From Rhizobium sp. WSM4643 (GTDB lineage: Bacteria > Pseudomonadota > Alphaproteobacteria > Rhizobiales > Rhizobiaceae), in contig NZ_CP104040.1 of the NCBI RefSeq assembly GCF_025152745.1, positions 496,001-560,000 on the forward strand: DNA of 64,000 bases. The letters are read 5' to 3'. A program made the translations under genes and the position numbers. Below the pieces are notes generated by a model, which saw nothing but the letters and a program-made list of their open reading frames with translations, did no database searches and was not told where the DNA came from. Of the stretch, positions 36,675-45,843 are shown piece after piece. How positions within the stretch are numbered: the stretch's first letter is position 1; the number at the start of each line of letters is the position of its first letter.

Positions 36675-37304
36675 ATGTTAGCAACGCATTGGTTCCGTAT
36701 GGGCGCCTGCCTGTCTGTTGTCGTGGCGGGATGTTCCCTGGTGTCCGGTTGCGCCAGCAGCCCCACCTACGGCACCGACAAGACCGCCATGGAACAGTTG
36801 ACCGACGATCTCGGCCAGTCCGTCTCGTTGACCGGTCCGGACCCGAAGAACAAGGGCGTCAAGTACACGCCGCGTCCGACGCTGGTGCTGCCGGCGCAGG
36901 CGCAGAAGGAGACCCTCGTTGCGCCGCAGCAGACGGTCGCCAACAAGGACAATCCGCAATGGCTGGAATCGCCGGAGGAGACCCGCGCCCGTCTCGTTTC
37001 GGAAGCCGACGCGAATTCGGACAATCCGAATTACCGCTCGCCGCTCGCAAGCTCTGCGATCGAAGGCGGCCGGCGCACGACGGAAGAACAGACCAAGGCC
37101 TATCGCGAAGCCCGCGCCTTGCAGAAGGGCTCCTATATCGATCAGCGCCGCTATATATCGGATCCGCCGCCCGGCTACCGCACTGTCGACGATCCGGCAA
37201 AGCTCGATGATGTCGGCGAGCCCGAACTCAAGAAGCAGAAAAAGCGCAAGAAGGATGCAGCTGTCGCCAACACCGGCAAGCAGTGGTGGAATCTCCTGCA
37301 ATAA
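36675..37304 (+). CDS. Predicted lipoprotein of unknown function
   Basis: This 209-residue protein has a type II signal sequence with lipobox L-V-S-G-C (Cys at about residue 26), so it should be acylated and held at a membrane face. The remainder is hydrophilic, predicted disordered, with YREARALQKGSYIDQRRYISDPPPGYR and a Lys-rich tail ending in W-W-N-L-L. The ATG at 36675 has GGAAGGG upstream. I do not recognise a characterised family. It follows ileS, the place often taken by lspA in other proteobacteria, but is unrelated to LspA. Confidence 0.8.
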   Translation: MLATHWFRMGACLSVVVAGCSLVSGCASSPTYGTDKTAMEQLTDDLGQSVSLTGPDPKNKGVKYTPRPTLVLPAQAQKETLVAPQQTVANKDNPQWLESPEETRARLVSEADANSDNPNYRSPLASSAIEGGRRTTEEQTKAYREARALQKGSYIDQRRYISDPPPGYRTVDDPAKLDDVGEPELKKQKKRKKDAAVANTGKQWWNLLQ

Positions 37305-37353
37305 GGGCTCTCGGCGCGTAGGCACGGCTGTTCGGTTGGTTTAAATAGAGCAG

Positions 37354-37490
37354 CCCTCATCCGGCTGCCGCCACCTTCTCCCCGCTTGCGGGGCGAAGGG
37401 ACATGCCGCACCGGTTTCCTCAATCTCAACGCCGCGTTTGGCACGTCCCCTCGCCCCGTTATTACGGGGAGAGGGTTAGGGTGAGGGGAT
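37354..37490. repeat. Rhizobial intergenic mosaic repeat
   Basis: CCCTCATCCGGCTGCCGCC...CTTCTCCCC-GCTTGC-GGGGCGAAGGGAC...CACGTCCCCTCGCCCCG-TTATTA-CGGGGAGAGGGTTAGGGTGAGGGG. It is the uninterrupted form of the element split by the IS at 25587-27094. It lies between the convergent lipoprotein and tadA genes. Confidence 0.8.
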
Positions 37491-37554
37491 TGGCGCGACC
37501 CAGACGGTCGTGGCACGAGGCCGAAAATGACGCCGCCGCGCCCAGGTGCCCGGA

Positions 37555-38010
37555 TTACGGCGCCTCTCTCTTTTGCGAAAAGAACCTTCGCAGCATATCG
37601 GCCGATTGGACCTCGTTGAAACCGGAATAGACCTCCGGAGCGTGGTGACAGGTCGGTTGCGCATAGAATCGCACGCCATTGTCGACGGCGCCGCCCTTCG
37701 GGTCCTCGGCGCCGTAATAGAGCCTGCGGATACGCGCAAACGAGATGGCTGCTGCGCACATGGTGCAAGGCTCCAGCGTCACGTAGAGATCGGCGCCGAC
37801 AAGACGTTCCTGCCCGAGCGCTTCGCAGGCGAGCCGGATCGCGGCGATTTCGGCATGCGCGGTCACGTCTTTCAGCTCGCGCGTGCGGTTTCCGGAGCGT
37901 GAAACGGCAATATCGTCGACAACGACGACGGCGCCGATCGGCACCTCGCCGCGTTCTCCGGCGGCACGCGCCTCTTCGAGGGCCATCTCCATGAAACGAT
38001 TTGTCTTCAC
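37555..38010 (-). CDS. tadA: tRNA-specific adenosine deaminase
   Basis: This zinc enzyme of about 151 residues changes A34 to inosine in tRNA-Arg(ACG). The deaminase signature is complete: HAEIAAIR (zinc His and catalytic Glu) and LEPCTMCAAAI (two zinc Cys). GEVPIGAVVV is typical of the N-terminal strand. The start is uncertain: GTG at 38010, GTG at 38028 or ATG at 37992; all give a normal length. It is divergent from the pseudouridine synthase gene with about 70 bp between. Confidence 0.93.
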   Translation of the reverse strand: MKTNRFMEMALEEARAAGERGEVPIGAVVVVDDIAVSRSGNRTRELKDVTAHAEIAAIRLACEALGQERLVGADLYVTLEPCTMCAAAISFARIRRLYYGAEDPKGGAVDNGVRFYAQPTCHHAPEVYSGFNEVQSADMLRRFFSQKREAP

Positions 38011-38082
38011 GATCGCAAGAATTTCCACTTAACCGCAGATGCGTGACCTGATAGACAGGCCGAAAAGGCAGGCAAACAACAA

Positions 38083-40161
38083 ATGACACCCAAAGACAAG
38101 CCAAAACGCCCGGGCGCAAAGCCCTTTTCACGGGGCACCGGGCCGAAGCCGGGCGATGCGAAGCCGGCAAAGGCTGCAGCCGCACGTCCAATCGCGGCCG
38201 AGACCGACGGCGAGGCCAAGGCCGAACGCATTTCCAAGGTGATGGCGCGCGCCGGCGTCGCCTCCCGCCGCGACATCGAACGCATGATCATGGAAGGCCG
38301 TGTGACGCTGAACGGCAGGGTTCTCGAAACTCCCGTCGTCAACGTCACGCTCGCCGACCGCATCGAAGTCGACGGCGTGCCGATCCGCGGCATTGAGCGG
38401 ACCAGGCTGTGGCTTTATCATAAGCCCACCGGGCTGGTGACCACCAATGCCGATCCGGAAGGCCGGCCGACTGTCTTCGACAACCTGCCGGAAGAACTGC
38501 CGCGCGTCATGTCGATCGGCCGGCTCGACATCAATACCGAAGGCCTGCTGCTTTTGACCAATGACGGCGGTCTCGCCCGGGCGCTCGAGCTGCCGGCGAC
38601 CGGCTGGCTGAGACGTTACCGGGTCCGCGCCCATGGCGAGATCGATCAGGACGCGCTCGACAAGCTGAAGGACGGCATCGCCGTCGACGGTGTGCTCTAC
38701 GGCTCGATCGAGGCGACGCTCGACCGCACGCAAGGCTCGAACGTCTGGATTACCATGGGTCTTCGCGAAGGCAAGAACCGCGAAATCAAGAACGTGCTTG
38801 GCGCGCTCGGCCTCGACGTCAATCGCCTGATCCGCATTTCCTATGGCCCGTTCCAGCTCGGCGACCTGCCGGAAGGTCATGTCATCGAGGTGCGCGGCCG
38901 CACGCTGCGCGACCAGCTCGGCCCGCGCCTCATCGAGGAAGCCAAGGCGAATTTCGACGCGCCCATCTACAATGCGACGGCGGTCGCCGCCGAGGAAGAG
39001 GCAGAGCCGGCAGCACCGGAAAAGCGCGAACGGCCGCGCCGCGACGAGGACAAGCGCGAACGGGCGCTGAGCCGCCTCGATACGAAGCGCGACGACCGCC
39101 ACGGTGGGGTGCGCAGAGACGACGATCGCCGTGACGGCGGCCGCAGGGACGACGAGAAGCCGAAGCGTCCCCAGCCGCTCGGCCAGCGCCGCAGCGCCAA
39201 TGTCTGGATGGCGCCGGGCGCCCGGCCGCTCGGCGAAAAGGCCGCGGCGAAAGCTGCCAAGAATGCGCAGACCGCACGCAAGCGCGGCGAGCAGTCGCCG
39301 GCAAAAGGCACTGGTTTCGATCGCATCGAAGATCGCCCGCGCACCCAGGTGAACCGTGTGCGCGAAGAGGATGGCGAATGGATCCGCTCGAGCGAAGAGC
39401 CCCGCCGCAAGGATGAGGGCGAGGGCTTCGGCCGCAAGCGCGGCTTTGGCGATCGCCCCGCCCGCGAAGACCGCGGTTCTGGCGACCGCCCGGCGCGCGG
39501 CGAACGGCCGTTCGGTGATCGTCCCTCGCGTGGGGATCGGCCCTTCGGCGACAAGCCTCGGGGTGATCGCAAGCCGCGTGCGGATGGTGACGAGCGGCCT
39601 CGTGCCGCCAGAAGCTCCGCCGGTGAGGGCCGTTCGGAGCGCCCGCGCGGCGACCGGCCGTTCGGTGATCGTCCCCCGCGTGGAGATCGTCCCTTCGGCG
39701 ACAAGCCGCGCGGTGATCGCAAGCCGCGTGCGGATGGTGACGAGCGGCCTCGGGCGGCGAGAAGCTCCGCCGGTGAGGGCCGTTCGGAGCGTCCGCGCGG
39801 CGACCGGCCGTTCGGCGATCGTCCGTCGCGTGGAGACCGGCCCTTCGGCGACAAGCCACGTGGTGATCGCAGGCCGCGCGAGGAAGGCGACGAACGTCCG
39901 CGGGCAGCCAGAAGTTTTGCCAGTGAGGGCCGCTCCGAGCGTCCGCGCGGCGAAAGATCGTTCGGCGACAAGCCTGCGGGTGACAAGCCCCGCGGCAAGA
40001 GCTTCGCGGGCAAGCCCGGCGGGCCTAAGAATTTTTCCGGCAAGCCGAAAGGCGCCAAGCCGGGCGGTGACAGGCCGGGCGGCGACAGGCCTGCGGGCGG
40101 GCCGTCCAGAGGTGGTGCTAAAGGAAAAGGAATGACGCGCGGTGCGGATCGTCGGCGGTGA
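38083..40161 (+). CDS. rluB: 23S rRNA pseudouridine synthase, RluB/RsuA family, with a long repetitive tail
   Basis: This 692-residue protein has an S4 RNA-binding domain (ERISKVMARAGVASRRDIER, about residues 47-95) and a RsuA-type catalytic domain with the nucleophile Asp in SIGRLDINTEGLLLLTNDG and the GLREGKNREIKNVL motif. The enzyme converts uridine to pseudouridine in large-subunit rRNA. From about residue 300 on, the protein is highly charged and low-complexity, with three 50-residue units rich in RGDRPFGD at about residues 475-624 and a Gly/Lys/Pro tail. Such tails are common in alphaproteobacterial RluB but this one is long. rsmD overlaps its end by 20 bp. Confidence 0.92.
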   Translation: MTPKDKPKRPGAKPFSRGTGPKPGDAKPAKAAAARPIAAETDGEAKAERISKVMARAGVASRRDIERMIMEGRVTLNGRVLETPVVNVTLADRIEVDGVPIRGIERTRLWLYHKPTGLVTTNADPEGRPTVFDNLPEELPRVMSIGRLDINTEGLLLLTNDGGLARALELPATGWLRRYRVRAHGEIDQDALDKLKDGIAVDGVLYGSIEATLDRTQGSNVWITMGLREGKNREIKNVLGALGLDVNRLIRISYGPFQLGDLPEGHVIEVRGRTLRDQLGPRLIEEAKANFDAPIYNATAVAAEEEAEPAAPEKRERPRRDEDKRERALSRLDTKRDDRHGGVRRDDDRRDGGRRDDEKPKRPQPLGQRRSANVWMAPGARPLGEKAAAKAAKNAQTARKRGEQSPAKGTGFDRIEDRPRTQVNRVREEDGEWIRSSEEPRRKDEGEGFGRKRGFGDRPAREDRGSGDRPARGERPFGDRPSRGDRPFGDKPRGDRKPRADGDERPRAARSSAGEGRSERPRGDRPFGDRPPRGDRPFGDKPRGDRKPRADGDERPRAARSSAGEGRSERPRGDRPFGDRPSRGDRPFGDKPRGDRRPREEGDERPRAARSFASEGRSERPRGERSFGDKPAGDKPRGKSFAGKPGGPKNFSGKPKGAKPGGDRPGGDRPAGGPSRGGAKGKGMTRGADRRR
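39506..39955 (+). repeat. rluB: Three 150-bp tandem coding repeats in rluB
   Basis: Units begin with GGCCGTTCGG(T/C)GATCG at 39506, 39656 and 39806, exactly 150 bp (50 codons) apart. The first two are nearly identical; the third differs more at its end. Each encodes RGDRPFGD-type arginine/glycine/aspartate-rich sequence followed by a DGDERPRAARS-like stretch. Unit number is likely to vary between strains. Confidence 0.9.
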
Positions 40162-40702
40162 GTTTCGCGGACGGGCTCTCGCCGTGCCAAAATCCAACGA
40201 GATTCGGCCGACTGCCGACCGGACGCGCGAGAGCCTGTTCAATATATTGAGCCATGCCTATCCGGAATGCGTCGATGGCACCCGGATCCTCGACCTTTTT
40301 GCCGGAACCGGCGCCGTCGGCCTCGAAGCGGTTTCACGCGGCTGTCGCCATGCGCTCTTCGTCGAAAACAGCGTCGAGGGCAGGGCGCTGCTCTGGGAGA
40401 ACATCGATGCGCTCGGCCTGCACGGCCGCAGCCGCATCCTGCGCCGGGATGCGACCGATCTCGGCAGCGTTGGCAATCTCGAACCCTTCGACGTGCTCTT
40501 TGCCGACCCGCCCTATGGCAAGGGTCTCGGCGAAAAGGCGATGGCGGCGGCGGCCGAAGGCGGCTGGCTGCGGCCAGGCGCCATTGCGGTGCTCGAAGAA
40601 CGCGCCGATGTTGTCGTTTCCGTGCATCCTTCCTATGTTTTCCTCGAAAGCCGCATCTTTGGCGATACGAGGGTGCATTTCTTCCGATATCAGCCGCAAT
40701 AA
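40142..40702 (+). CDS. rsmD: 16S rRNA (guanine(966)-N(2))-methyltransferase
   Basis: This 186-residue SAM-dependent enzyme methylates G966 of 16S rRNA. It begins with MRIVGGEFRGRAL, has the SAM-binding ILDLFAGTGAVGLEA and the amino-methyltransferase motif FADPPYGKG. The start is a GTG at 40142 that lies inside the end of rluB (20-bp overlap), so translation is coupled. Length and motifs match the family. Confidence 0.95.
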   Translation: MRIVGGEFRGRALAVPKSNEIRPTADRTRESLFNILSHAYPECVDGTRILDLFAGTGAVGLEAVSRGCRHALFVENSVEGRALLWENIDALGLHGRSRILRRDATDLGSVGNLEPFDVLFADPPYGKGLGEKAMAAAAEGGWLRPGAIAVLEERADVVVSVHPSYVFLESRIFGDTRVHFFRYQPQ

Positions 40703-40714
40703 GCGGGGGCGGGC

Positions 40715-41596
40715 GTGCAGCAGGCAGAGATCATCAGCCCGAAATTGCCTGCGATCAGCGATGTGCCGACGGTCGCAGTCGCTTTTGGCGGCGGCGGTGC
40801 GCGTGGGCTTTCCCATATCCATGTCATCGAGACGCTCGATGAACTCGGCATCCGACCGGTGGCGGTATCAGGCTCGTCGATCGGCGCGATCATGGCGGCC
40901 GGCATGGCCGCTGGCATGTCCGGCGCCGAAATCCGCGAACATGCGCTGACGACCGTCGGCAACAAGACGGCGGTCGTCGCTCGCATCTGGGGCCTGAGGC
41001 CGGCGACGGTGCGCGATGCGGTGGCCAAGGGTATCCGCATCGGCCAGTTCAACCTGGAGCGGATCCTGAAAGCCTTCCTGCCGTCCGAGCTGCCGGCCCG
41101 CTTCGAGGATCTGCTGGTCCCGATGAAGGTCATCACCACGGATTATTACGGGCAGTGCGAAGTCATCATCGAACAGGGCGAGCTGTTTCCCGCACTCGCG
41201 GCCTCTTCCGCCATCCCCGCCGTCTTCATGCCGGTGCGCCTGCGCGACCGCGTGATGATCGATGGCGGCATCAGCAATCCGGTGCCCTATGAGTGCCTGA
41301 TGGATCTTGCCGACATCGTCGTCGGCATCGATGTCGTCGGCGCGCCGGAAGGTGACGGCACCCATATTCCGAACCGCATGGAGAGCATCTTCGGTTCCGG
41401 CCAGCTGATGATGCAGACGGCGATCTCGCTGAAGCTGAAGCTTCGCCCGCCGCATATCTTCCTGCGCCCGACGGTCGGCCGCACCGGCGTCATGGATTTC
41501 CTCAAGGCCCGCGAAGTCCTCGCCATGTCCGTCGGCGTCAAGGACGACCTGAAATTCGCCCTTGACCGGGAAATTGAGGCTCGGCTGAAGAAATAA
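40715..41596 (+). CDS. Patatin-like phospholipase family protein
   Basis: This 293-residue acyl hydrolase of the RssA-like patatin family has the oxyanion loop GGGGARGLSH (about residues 25-34), the nucleophile Ser in VSGSSIGA and the catalytic Asp in MIDGGISNPVPY. This Ser-Asp dyad hydrolyses acyl lipids; the natural substrate is unknown. The GTG at 40715 gives the conserved N-terminus; it follows rsmD by 12 bp in the same direction, so the two probably share a transcript. Confidence 0.92.
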   Translation: MQQAEIISPKLPAISDVPTVAVAFGGGGARGLSHIHVIETLDELGIRPVAVSGSSIGAIMAAGMAAGMSGAEIREHALTTVGNKTAVVARIWGLRPATVRDAVAKGIRIGQFNLERILKAFLPSELPARFEDLLVPMKVITTDYYGQCEVIIEQGELFPALAASSAIPAVFMPVRLRDRVMIDGGISNPVPYECLMDLADIVVGIDVVGAPEGDGTHIPNRMESIFGSGQLMMQTAISLKLKLRPPHIFLRPTVGRTGVMDFLKAREVLAMSVGVKDDLKFALDREIEARLKK

Positions 41597-41612
41597 TGCT
41601 CCATTCCTTCGT

Positions 41613-43427
41613 CTAAGCGTCCGCCGCTGCATCCACGGTTCCAGCTAGCGGGTCGTCCTCGAAGGGATCGGCAGCGCGCTTCGGCTTGACCAGCGGTTCG
41701 GGGCGGACGGGGTGGGAAAACAGCATGTCGCGCCCGGCCTGCAACCCTTCGGACACCTGCAGCACCAGGCGCGCCTCGTCGCGCTTGCGGATATCCTCGC
41801 CGATTTCGTAGGCGTCGACCTCGGAAACGCCGAGCGCCTCCAGTGTTCGCCGTCCGAAGAGCAGGCCCGATTCCAGCGTTTCACGCAGTTCGTAGTCGAC
41901 GCCCTTGTTGCGCAGTTCGATTGAGTGGATGCGGTCGTAGGAGCGCACGTAGAGCCGCGTGTGCGGATAGTCGGCCTGCACCAGCTCTACTATCTTGTCG
42001 GTGAGTTCCTTCTTCTGCGTGCAGACAAGCACGATCTTTGCCCGGTCGATGCCGGCCGAGCGCAGGACGTCCTTGCGGGCGCCGTCACCGAAATAGATGC
42101 GGAAGCCGAAAGAGGAGGCCTGGCGGATGCGGTCGGCCGAAAAATCGATGACGGTGACGCTGCGTCCGCCGGCAAGCAGGATCTGCGCGGCGATCTGGCC
42201 GAAACGCGAGAAGCCGACCATCAGCACGTCGGCGCCTGCACCCTCGAAATCCTCGTCCAGTTCCTCCTGTTCGTCGCCGTTGAGCAGCCGCTTCGAAAGC
42301 GCCGCCCCGATCGGCGTCAGCGCCATGGAGAGCGTGACGATTGCGATCAGCAGCGAGGCCGTGCTCGTCGACATCAGCCCGGTCGTACCTGCTGCGGTGA
42401 ACAGCACGAAGCCGAATTCGCCGCCCTGCGGCAGCAGGAAGGCGATGCGGATCGCATCGTTGTGCGGGGAGCCCGAGATCCGGCAGAGCCCATAGATGAC
42501 GATCGCCTTGATGGCCATGATGATCGGCACGGCGACGATGACGAAGAGCGCGTTGTCAGCGAGGACGTCGAGTTCCAGCGACAGGCCGACGGCGATGAAG
42601 AAGATGGCGAGCAACACGCCGCGGAACGGCTCGATATCTGCCTCCAACTCGTGCCGGTAGGAGGATTCGGCAAGCATCACGCCGGATAGGAAGGCGCCCA
42701 TCGCCATCGAAAGCCCGGCAAGCTGCATCAGGCTCGCCGATCCCATGACGACGAAGAGGGCCGCGGCGATCATCGCCTCGCGCGCGCCGGTCCGGGCGAT
42801 GATCTGGAAAAGCGGCGTCAGCAGGTAGCGCCCCATGACGATCATCGCCGCAACCGCGCCGACGGCGACGGCGAAATCGAAGAGCGGCGCGTTGTTGCCC
42901 TTGTCGCCGCCGTCGAGGATGGTGATCAGCGCCAGCAGCGGCACGATCGCCAGGTCCTGGAACAGCAGCATCGAAAAGGAGCGCTGCCCGTATCTCGTAT
43001 TGACGTCGCCGTCGCCCTCGAGGATCTGCATGGCAAAGGCCGTCGAAGACAGCGCCAGGCCGAAGCCGGCAATGATGCTGCCGCGCCAGTCGAGAACCTG
43101 GGAAAACCAGGCAAGTGCGGTCAGCGCCAGCCCCGTCACCACCACCTGCGCCGTGCCGAGACCGAAGATGTCGCGCCGCATCTGCCAGAGGCGGGTGGGT
43201 TTCAACTCCAGCCCGATGATGAAGAGCAGGAAGACGACGCCAAGTTCGGCGACGGCGAGGATCTGTTCGCCATCGGTAATGCCGTGGAAGACCGGGCCGA
43301 TGACGATGCCGGCGGCGAGGTAGCCGAGCACCGTGCCGAGCCCGAGCTTCTTGAAGATCGGCGCGGCGACCACCGCGCCGCCGAGCAGCAGGATCGTTTC
43401 GGAAAAAAGGGCATTGGGCGCTGACAT
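41613..43427 (-). CDS. Kef-type cation:proton antiporter with TrkA-N domain
   Basis: This 604-residue inner-membrane protein is of the CPA2 monovalent cation:proton antiporter family (KefB/KefC/YbaL type). About twelve transmembrane helices (residues 1-385) include FLLFIIGLELKP and the pore-helix sequence LPQGGEFGFVLF. A cytosolic RCK/TrkA-N domain follows (about residues 405-520, VLMVGFSRFGQIAAQILLAGG, with a G-x-x-x-x-G nucleotide motif), and a C-terminal tail. I chose the ATG at 43427. It probably exports K+ under stress; no KefF/KefG-like partner is adjacent. Confidence 0.92.
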   Translation of the reverse strand: MSAPNALFSETILLLGGAVVAAPIFKKLGLGTVLGYLAAGIVIGPVFHGITDGEQILAVAELGVVFLLFIIGLELKPTRLWQMRRDIFGLGTAQVVVTGLALTALAWFSQVLDWRGSIIAGFGLALSSTAFAMQILEGDGDVNTRYGQRSFSMLLFQDLAIVPLLALITILDGGDKGNNAPLFDFAVAVGAVAAMIVMGRYLLTPLFQIIARTGAREAMIAAALFVVMGSASLMQLAGLSMAMGAFLSGVMLAESSYRHELEADIEPFRGVLLAIFFIAVGLSLELDVLADNALFVIVAVPIIMAIKAIVIYGLCRISGSPHNDAIRIAFLLPQGGEFGFVLFTAAGTTGLMSTSTASLLIAIVTLSMALTPIGAALSKRLLNGDEQEELDEDFEGAGADVLMVGFSRFGQIAAQILLAGGRSVTVIDFSADRIRQASSFGFRIYFGDGARKDVLRSAGIDRAKIVLVCTQKKELTDKIVELVQADYPHTRLYVRSYDRIHSIELRNKGVDYELRETLESGLLFGRRTLEALGVSEVDAYEIGEDIRKRDEARLVLQVSEGLQAGRDMLFSHPVRPEPLVKPKRAADPFEDDPLAGTVDAAADA

Positions 43428-43546
43428 GCTGGCAATTTCTTTCAACGGCGGGGAGCAAGCAAGCAGCCCCGACAAAGAATCGGCGACGGCGGCCTTGATG
43501 CTTTGGAGAGTGCACAATAAATGGAAGCCGAAGGAAAGGCCAAATC

Positions 43547-44893
43547 ATGTCCTCTGAAATTGATTCCTCGACACTTCTTTCCCGCGCAAGTCAATTGATC
43601 GATCTGGCAAGGAAGGCAGGGGCCGATGCCGCCGACGCTGTCGTCGTCCGGTCGCGCTCACAGTCGGTCAGCGTCCGCCTCGGCAAGGTCGAGGGCACGG
43701 AATCCTCCGAAAGCGACGATTTTTCCCTGCGCGTCTTCATCGGCAAGCGTGTCGCCAGTGTTTCGGCCAATCCGGGCTTCGATCTCCAGGCGCTGGCCGA
43801 ACGCGCCGTCGCCATGGCCAAAGTCTCCCCGGAAGACCCCTTCGCCTGCCTGGCGGATGAGGCGAGCCTTGCGAAATCCTATCCCGACCTGCAATTGCTC
43901 GACACCACCGAGGTCTCCTCCGAGATGTTGCGCGAGGCGAGCCTTGCCGCAGAAGCAGCCGCCCTTGCGGTCAAGGGCGTCACCAATTCCTCCGGCGCCG
44001 GTGCGTCGGCCGGCATGGGTGGCCTCGTTCTTGTCACCTCGCACGGTTTCGAGGGCAGTTACATGGCCTCGCGTTTCGGCCATTCCGTCAGCGTCATCGC
44101 TGGCGAAGGCACCGGCATGGAACGCGACTATGATTTCGACAGCCGCCTCTATTATGCCGAGCTCGACGACCCCGCTGAAATCGGCCGTCGCGCCGGCGAA
44201 CGGGTGATCAAGCGCATCAATCCGCGCCAGGTGCCGACCGGCAAGGACGTCACTGTGATCTTCGACCCACGTGTCGCCCGCGGCTTCATCGGCCATATCG
44301 CCGGAGCGATCAATGGTGCTGCCGTCGCCCGCAAGTCCAGCTTCCTGCGCGACAAGATGGGTCAACAGGTGCTGAAATCCGGCCTGTCGATCACCGACGA
44401 TCCGCTGATCGTGCGGGGACCCTCCTCGCGGCCCTTCGATGGCGAGGGCGTGTCCGGCGAGCGGCTGGTGATGATCGAGGACGGCGTCTTGAAGCACTGG
44501 TTCCTCTCGACCTCGACCGCGCGCGAGTTGGGTCTGGAGACCAACGGCCGCGGCGTGCGCGGCGGCACTGCCGTCTCGCCCTCATCCACCAACCTTGCCC
44601 TGGAGCCGGGCGACATCTCGCCGGAGGAACTGATCCGCAGCATCGGTGACGGTTTCTACGTCACCGAATTGATCGGCCACGGCGTCAACATGATCACCGG
44701 CGAATACAGCCGCGGTGCCACCGGCTTCTGGATCGAGAACGGCGAACTCACCTTCCCGGTCTCCGAGGTGACGATCGCCTCGAACCTCAAGGAGATGTTC
44801 ATGCGCCTGACGCCGGCAAACGACATCGACCGCAAATTCGGCGTCGCGGCCCCCACCTTCGCCATCGAAGGCATGACGCTCGCAGGGCGCTAG
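43547..44893 (+). CDS. pmbA: PmbA/TldD metalloprotease family protein
   Basis: This 448-residue protein is the PmbA (TldE) type subunit, partner of TldD in a heterodimeric peptidase that cleaves exposed peptides such as antibiotic precursors and the CcdA antitoxin. The conserved segments VIFDPRVARGFIGHIAGAIN and YVTELIGHGVNMITGEYSRGATGFWIENGE are present. The HExxxH zinc motif of TldD is absent, as expected for PmbA. tldD is not in the window. It is divergent from the antiporter gene and followed by a short repeat. Confidence 0.94.
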   Translation: MSSEIDSSTLLSRASQLIDLARKAGADAADAVVVRSRSQSVSVRLGKVEGTESSESDDFSLRVFIGKRVASVSANPGFDLQALAERAVAMAKVSPEDPFACLADEASLAKSYPDLQLLDTTEVSSEMLREASLAAEAAALAVKGVTNSSGAGASAGMGGLVLVTSHGFEGSYMASRFGHSVSVIAGEGTGMERDYDFDSRLYYAELDDPAEIGRRAGERVIKRINPRQVPTGKDVTVIFDPRVARGFIGHIAGAINGAAVARKSSFLRDKMGQQVLKSGLSITDDPLIVRGPSSRPFDGEGVSGERLVMIEDGVLKHWFLSTSTARELGLETNGRGVRGGTAVSPSSTNLALEPGDISPEELIRSIGDGFYVTELIGHGVNMITGEYSRGATGFWIENGELTFPVSEVTIASNLKEMFMRLTPANDIDRKFGVAAPTFAIEGMTLAGR

Positions 44894-44950
44894 AGCATGA
44901 TGCCGAAAAGTGTGAGCGGTTTTCGGGCGACATCATGCTCTCACTATTGA
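44892..44950. repeat. Interspersed palindrome after pmbA
   Basis: GAGCATGATGCCGAAAAGTG-TGAGCGGTTTTCGGGCGACATCATGCTC forms a stem (GAGCATGATG/CATCATGCTC and CCGAAAA/TTTTCGG). The same sequence is found within 16911-16960. It probably acts as a terminator or transcript-stabilising structure. Confidence 0.8.
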
Positions 44951-44971
44951 ATTGAGAAATGGATTGATCTG

Positions 44972-45781
44972 ATGAGCGACGTGGAAAAGGCCCGCTGGCA
45001 AAGCGATCTCGCGCTGATCGCCGATGCTGCGAAAGAGGCGGGCGCCGTCGCTTTCAGCTTCTTCAACCAGTCGCCTGAAGTCTGGTGGAAGAATAAGGAT
45101 CGCTCTCCCGTCAGCGCCGCCGATTTCGCCGCAAACAAGACTCTCGAGACCATCCTGCGCAAAGCCCGGCCGGATTATGGCTGGCTGTCGGAAGAAACCG
45201 AGGACGATGCCGACCGTCTCTCACGCGAGACGCTGTTCATCATCGATCCGATCGACGGCACGCGCGCCTTCCTTGGCGGCCAGAAGGTCTGGTGCGTCAG
45301 CGTCGCGGTGGTTCATCGCGGCCGGCCGGTCGCCGGTGTGCTCTATGCCCCGGCGCTCGAGGAGTTTTATGAGGCGGTCGAGGGCGGCGTGGCGCTGAAG
45401 AACGGCGTCCCCTTCACCGTCTCGGCCGCCGGACCGGAAGAGATGAGCCGCCTTGCGATCGGCGAAGACCTGCTGAAGGCCTTCCCGTCGGAGTTTCGCG
45501 ACCGGGTCACGCGCGAGAAATACATTCCTTCGCTCGCCTATCGCATCGCCATGGTGGCGGACGGTCGTCTGGAAGGCACCTTCGTCAAGGGCAATTCACA
45601 TGATTGGGACCTTGCTGCCGCCGATCTGATCCTCGTTTGCGCTGGCGGCGGTCTCGTCGACCTCGACGGCAGGCCGATCGTCTACAACCGCGCCGATGTC
45701 ACCCATAAAGTCCTCTGCGCAGCCCCAACGCCCCGCCTTGGCGAATTCCTCGCGGCCTTTGCGGGACGACGAGACAGTTGA
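44972..45781 (+). CDS. cysQ: 3'(2'),5'-bisphosphate nucleotidase, inositol monophosphatase family
   Basis: This 269-residue Mg-dependent phosphatase has the metal-binding motifs SEETEDD (Glu at about residue 75), DPIDGTRAFLGG and WDLAAADLILVCAGG. CysQ recycles the PAP formed during sulfate assimilation; other family members act on inositol phosphates, and the sequence alone leaves some doubt. It begins a run of same-strand genes leading to waaA and lpxK. Confidence 0.88.
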   Translation: MSDVEKARWQSDLALIADAAKEAGAVAFSFFNQSPEVWWKNKDRSPVSAADFAANKTLETILRKARPDYGWLSEETEDDADRLSRETLFIIDPIDGTRAFLGGQKVWCVSVAVVHRGRPVAGVLYAPALEEFYEAVEGGVALKNGVPFTVSAAGPEEMSRLAIGEDLLKAFPSEFRDRVTREKYIPSLAYRIAMVADGRLEGTFVKGNSHDWDLAAADLILVCAGGGLVDLDGRPIVYNRADVTHKVLCAAPTPRLGEFLAAFAGRRDS

Positions 45782-45843
45782 CGTTTTCGTCAAAATCCCG
45801 CAGATGGGGTGGCGGAGGAGAATAGGCAGAAAGAGAAGAAAAA

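Noticed and set aside
37175..38191. 338-codon minus-strand frame across tadA and the repeat
   Set aside because: It overlaps tadA in a different frame, crosses an intergenic palindrome and has no domain.
39506..39955. Possible CRISPR array from regular repeats
   Set aside because: Units are 150 bp, adjacent without unique spacers, and in frame with the rluB coding sequence.
38128..40242. Antisense 704-codon open frame across the pseudouridine synthase gene
   Set aside because: It mirrors the Arg/Gly/Asp repeats and is of very low complexity. The sense strand has the S4 and catalytic domains.
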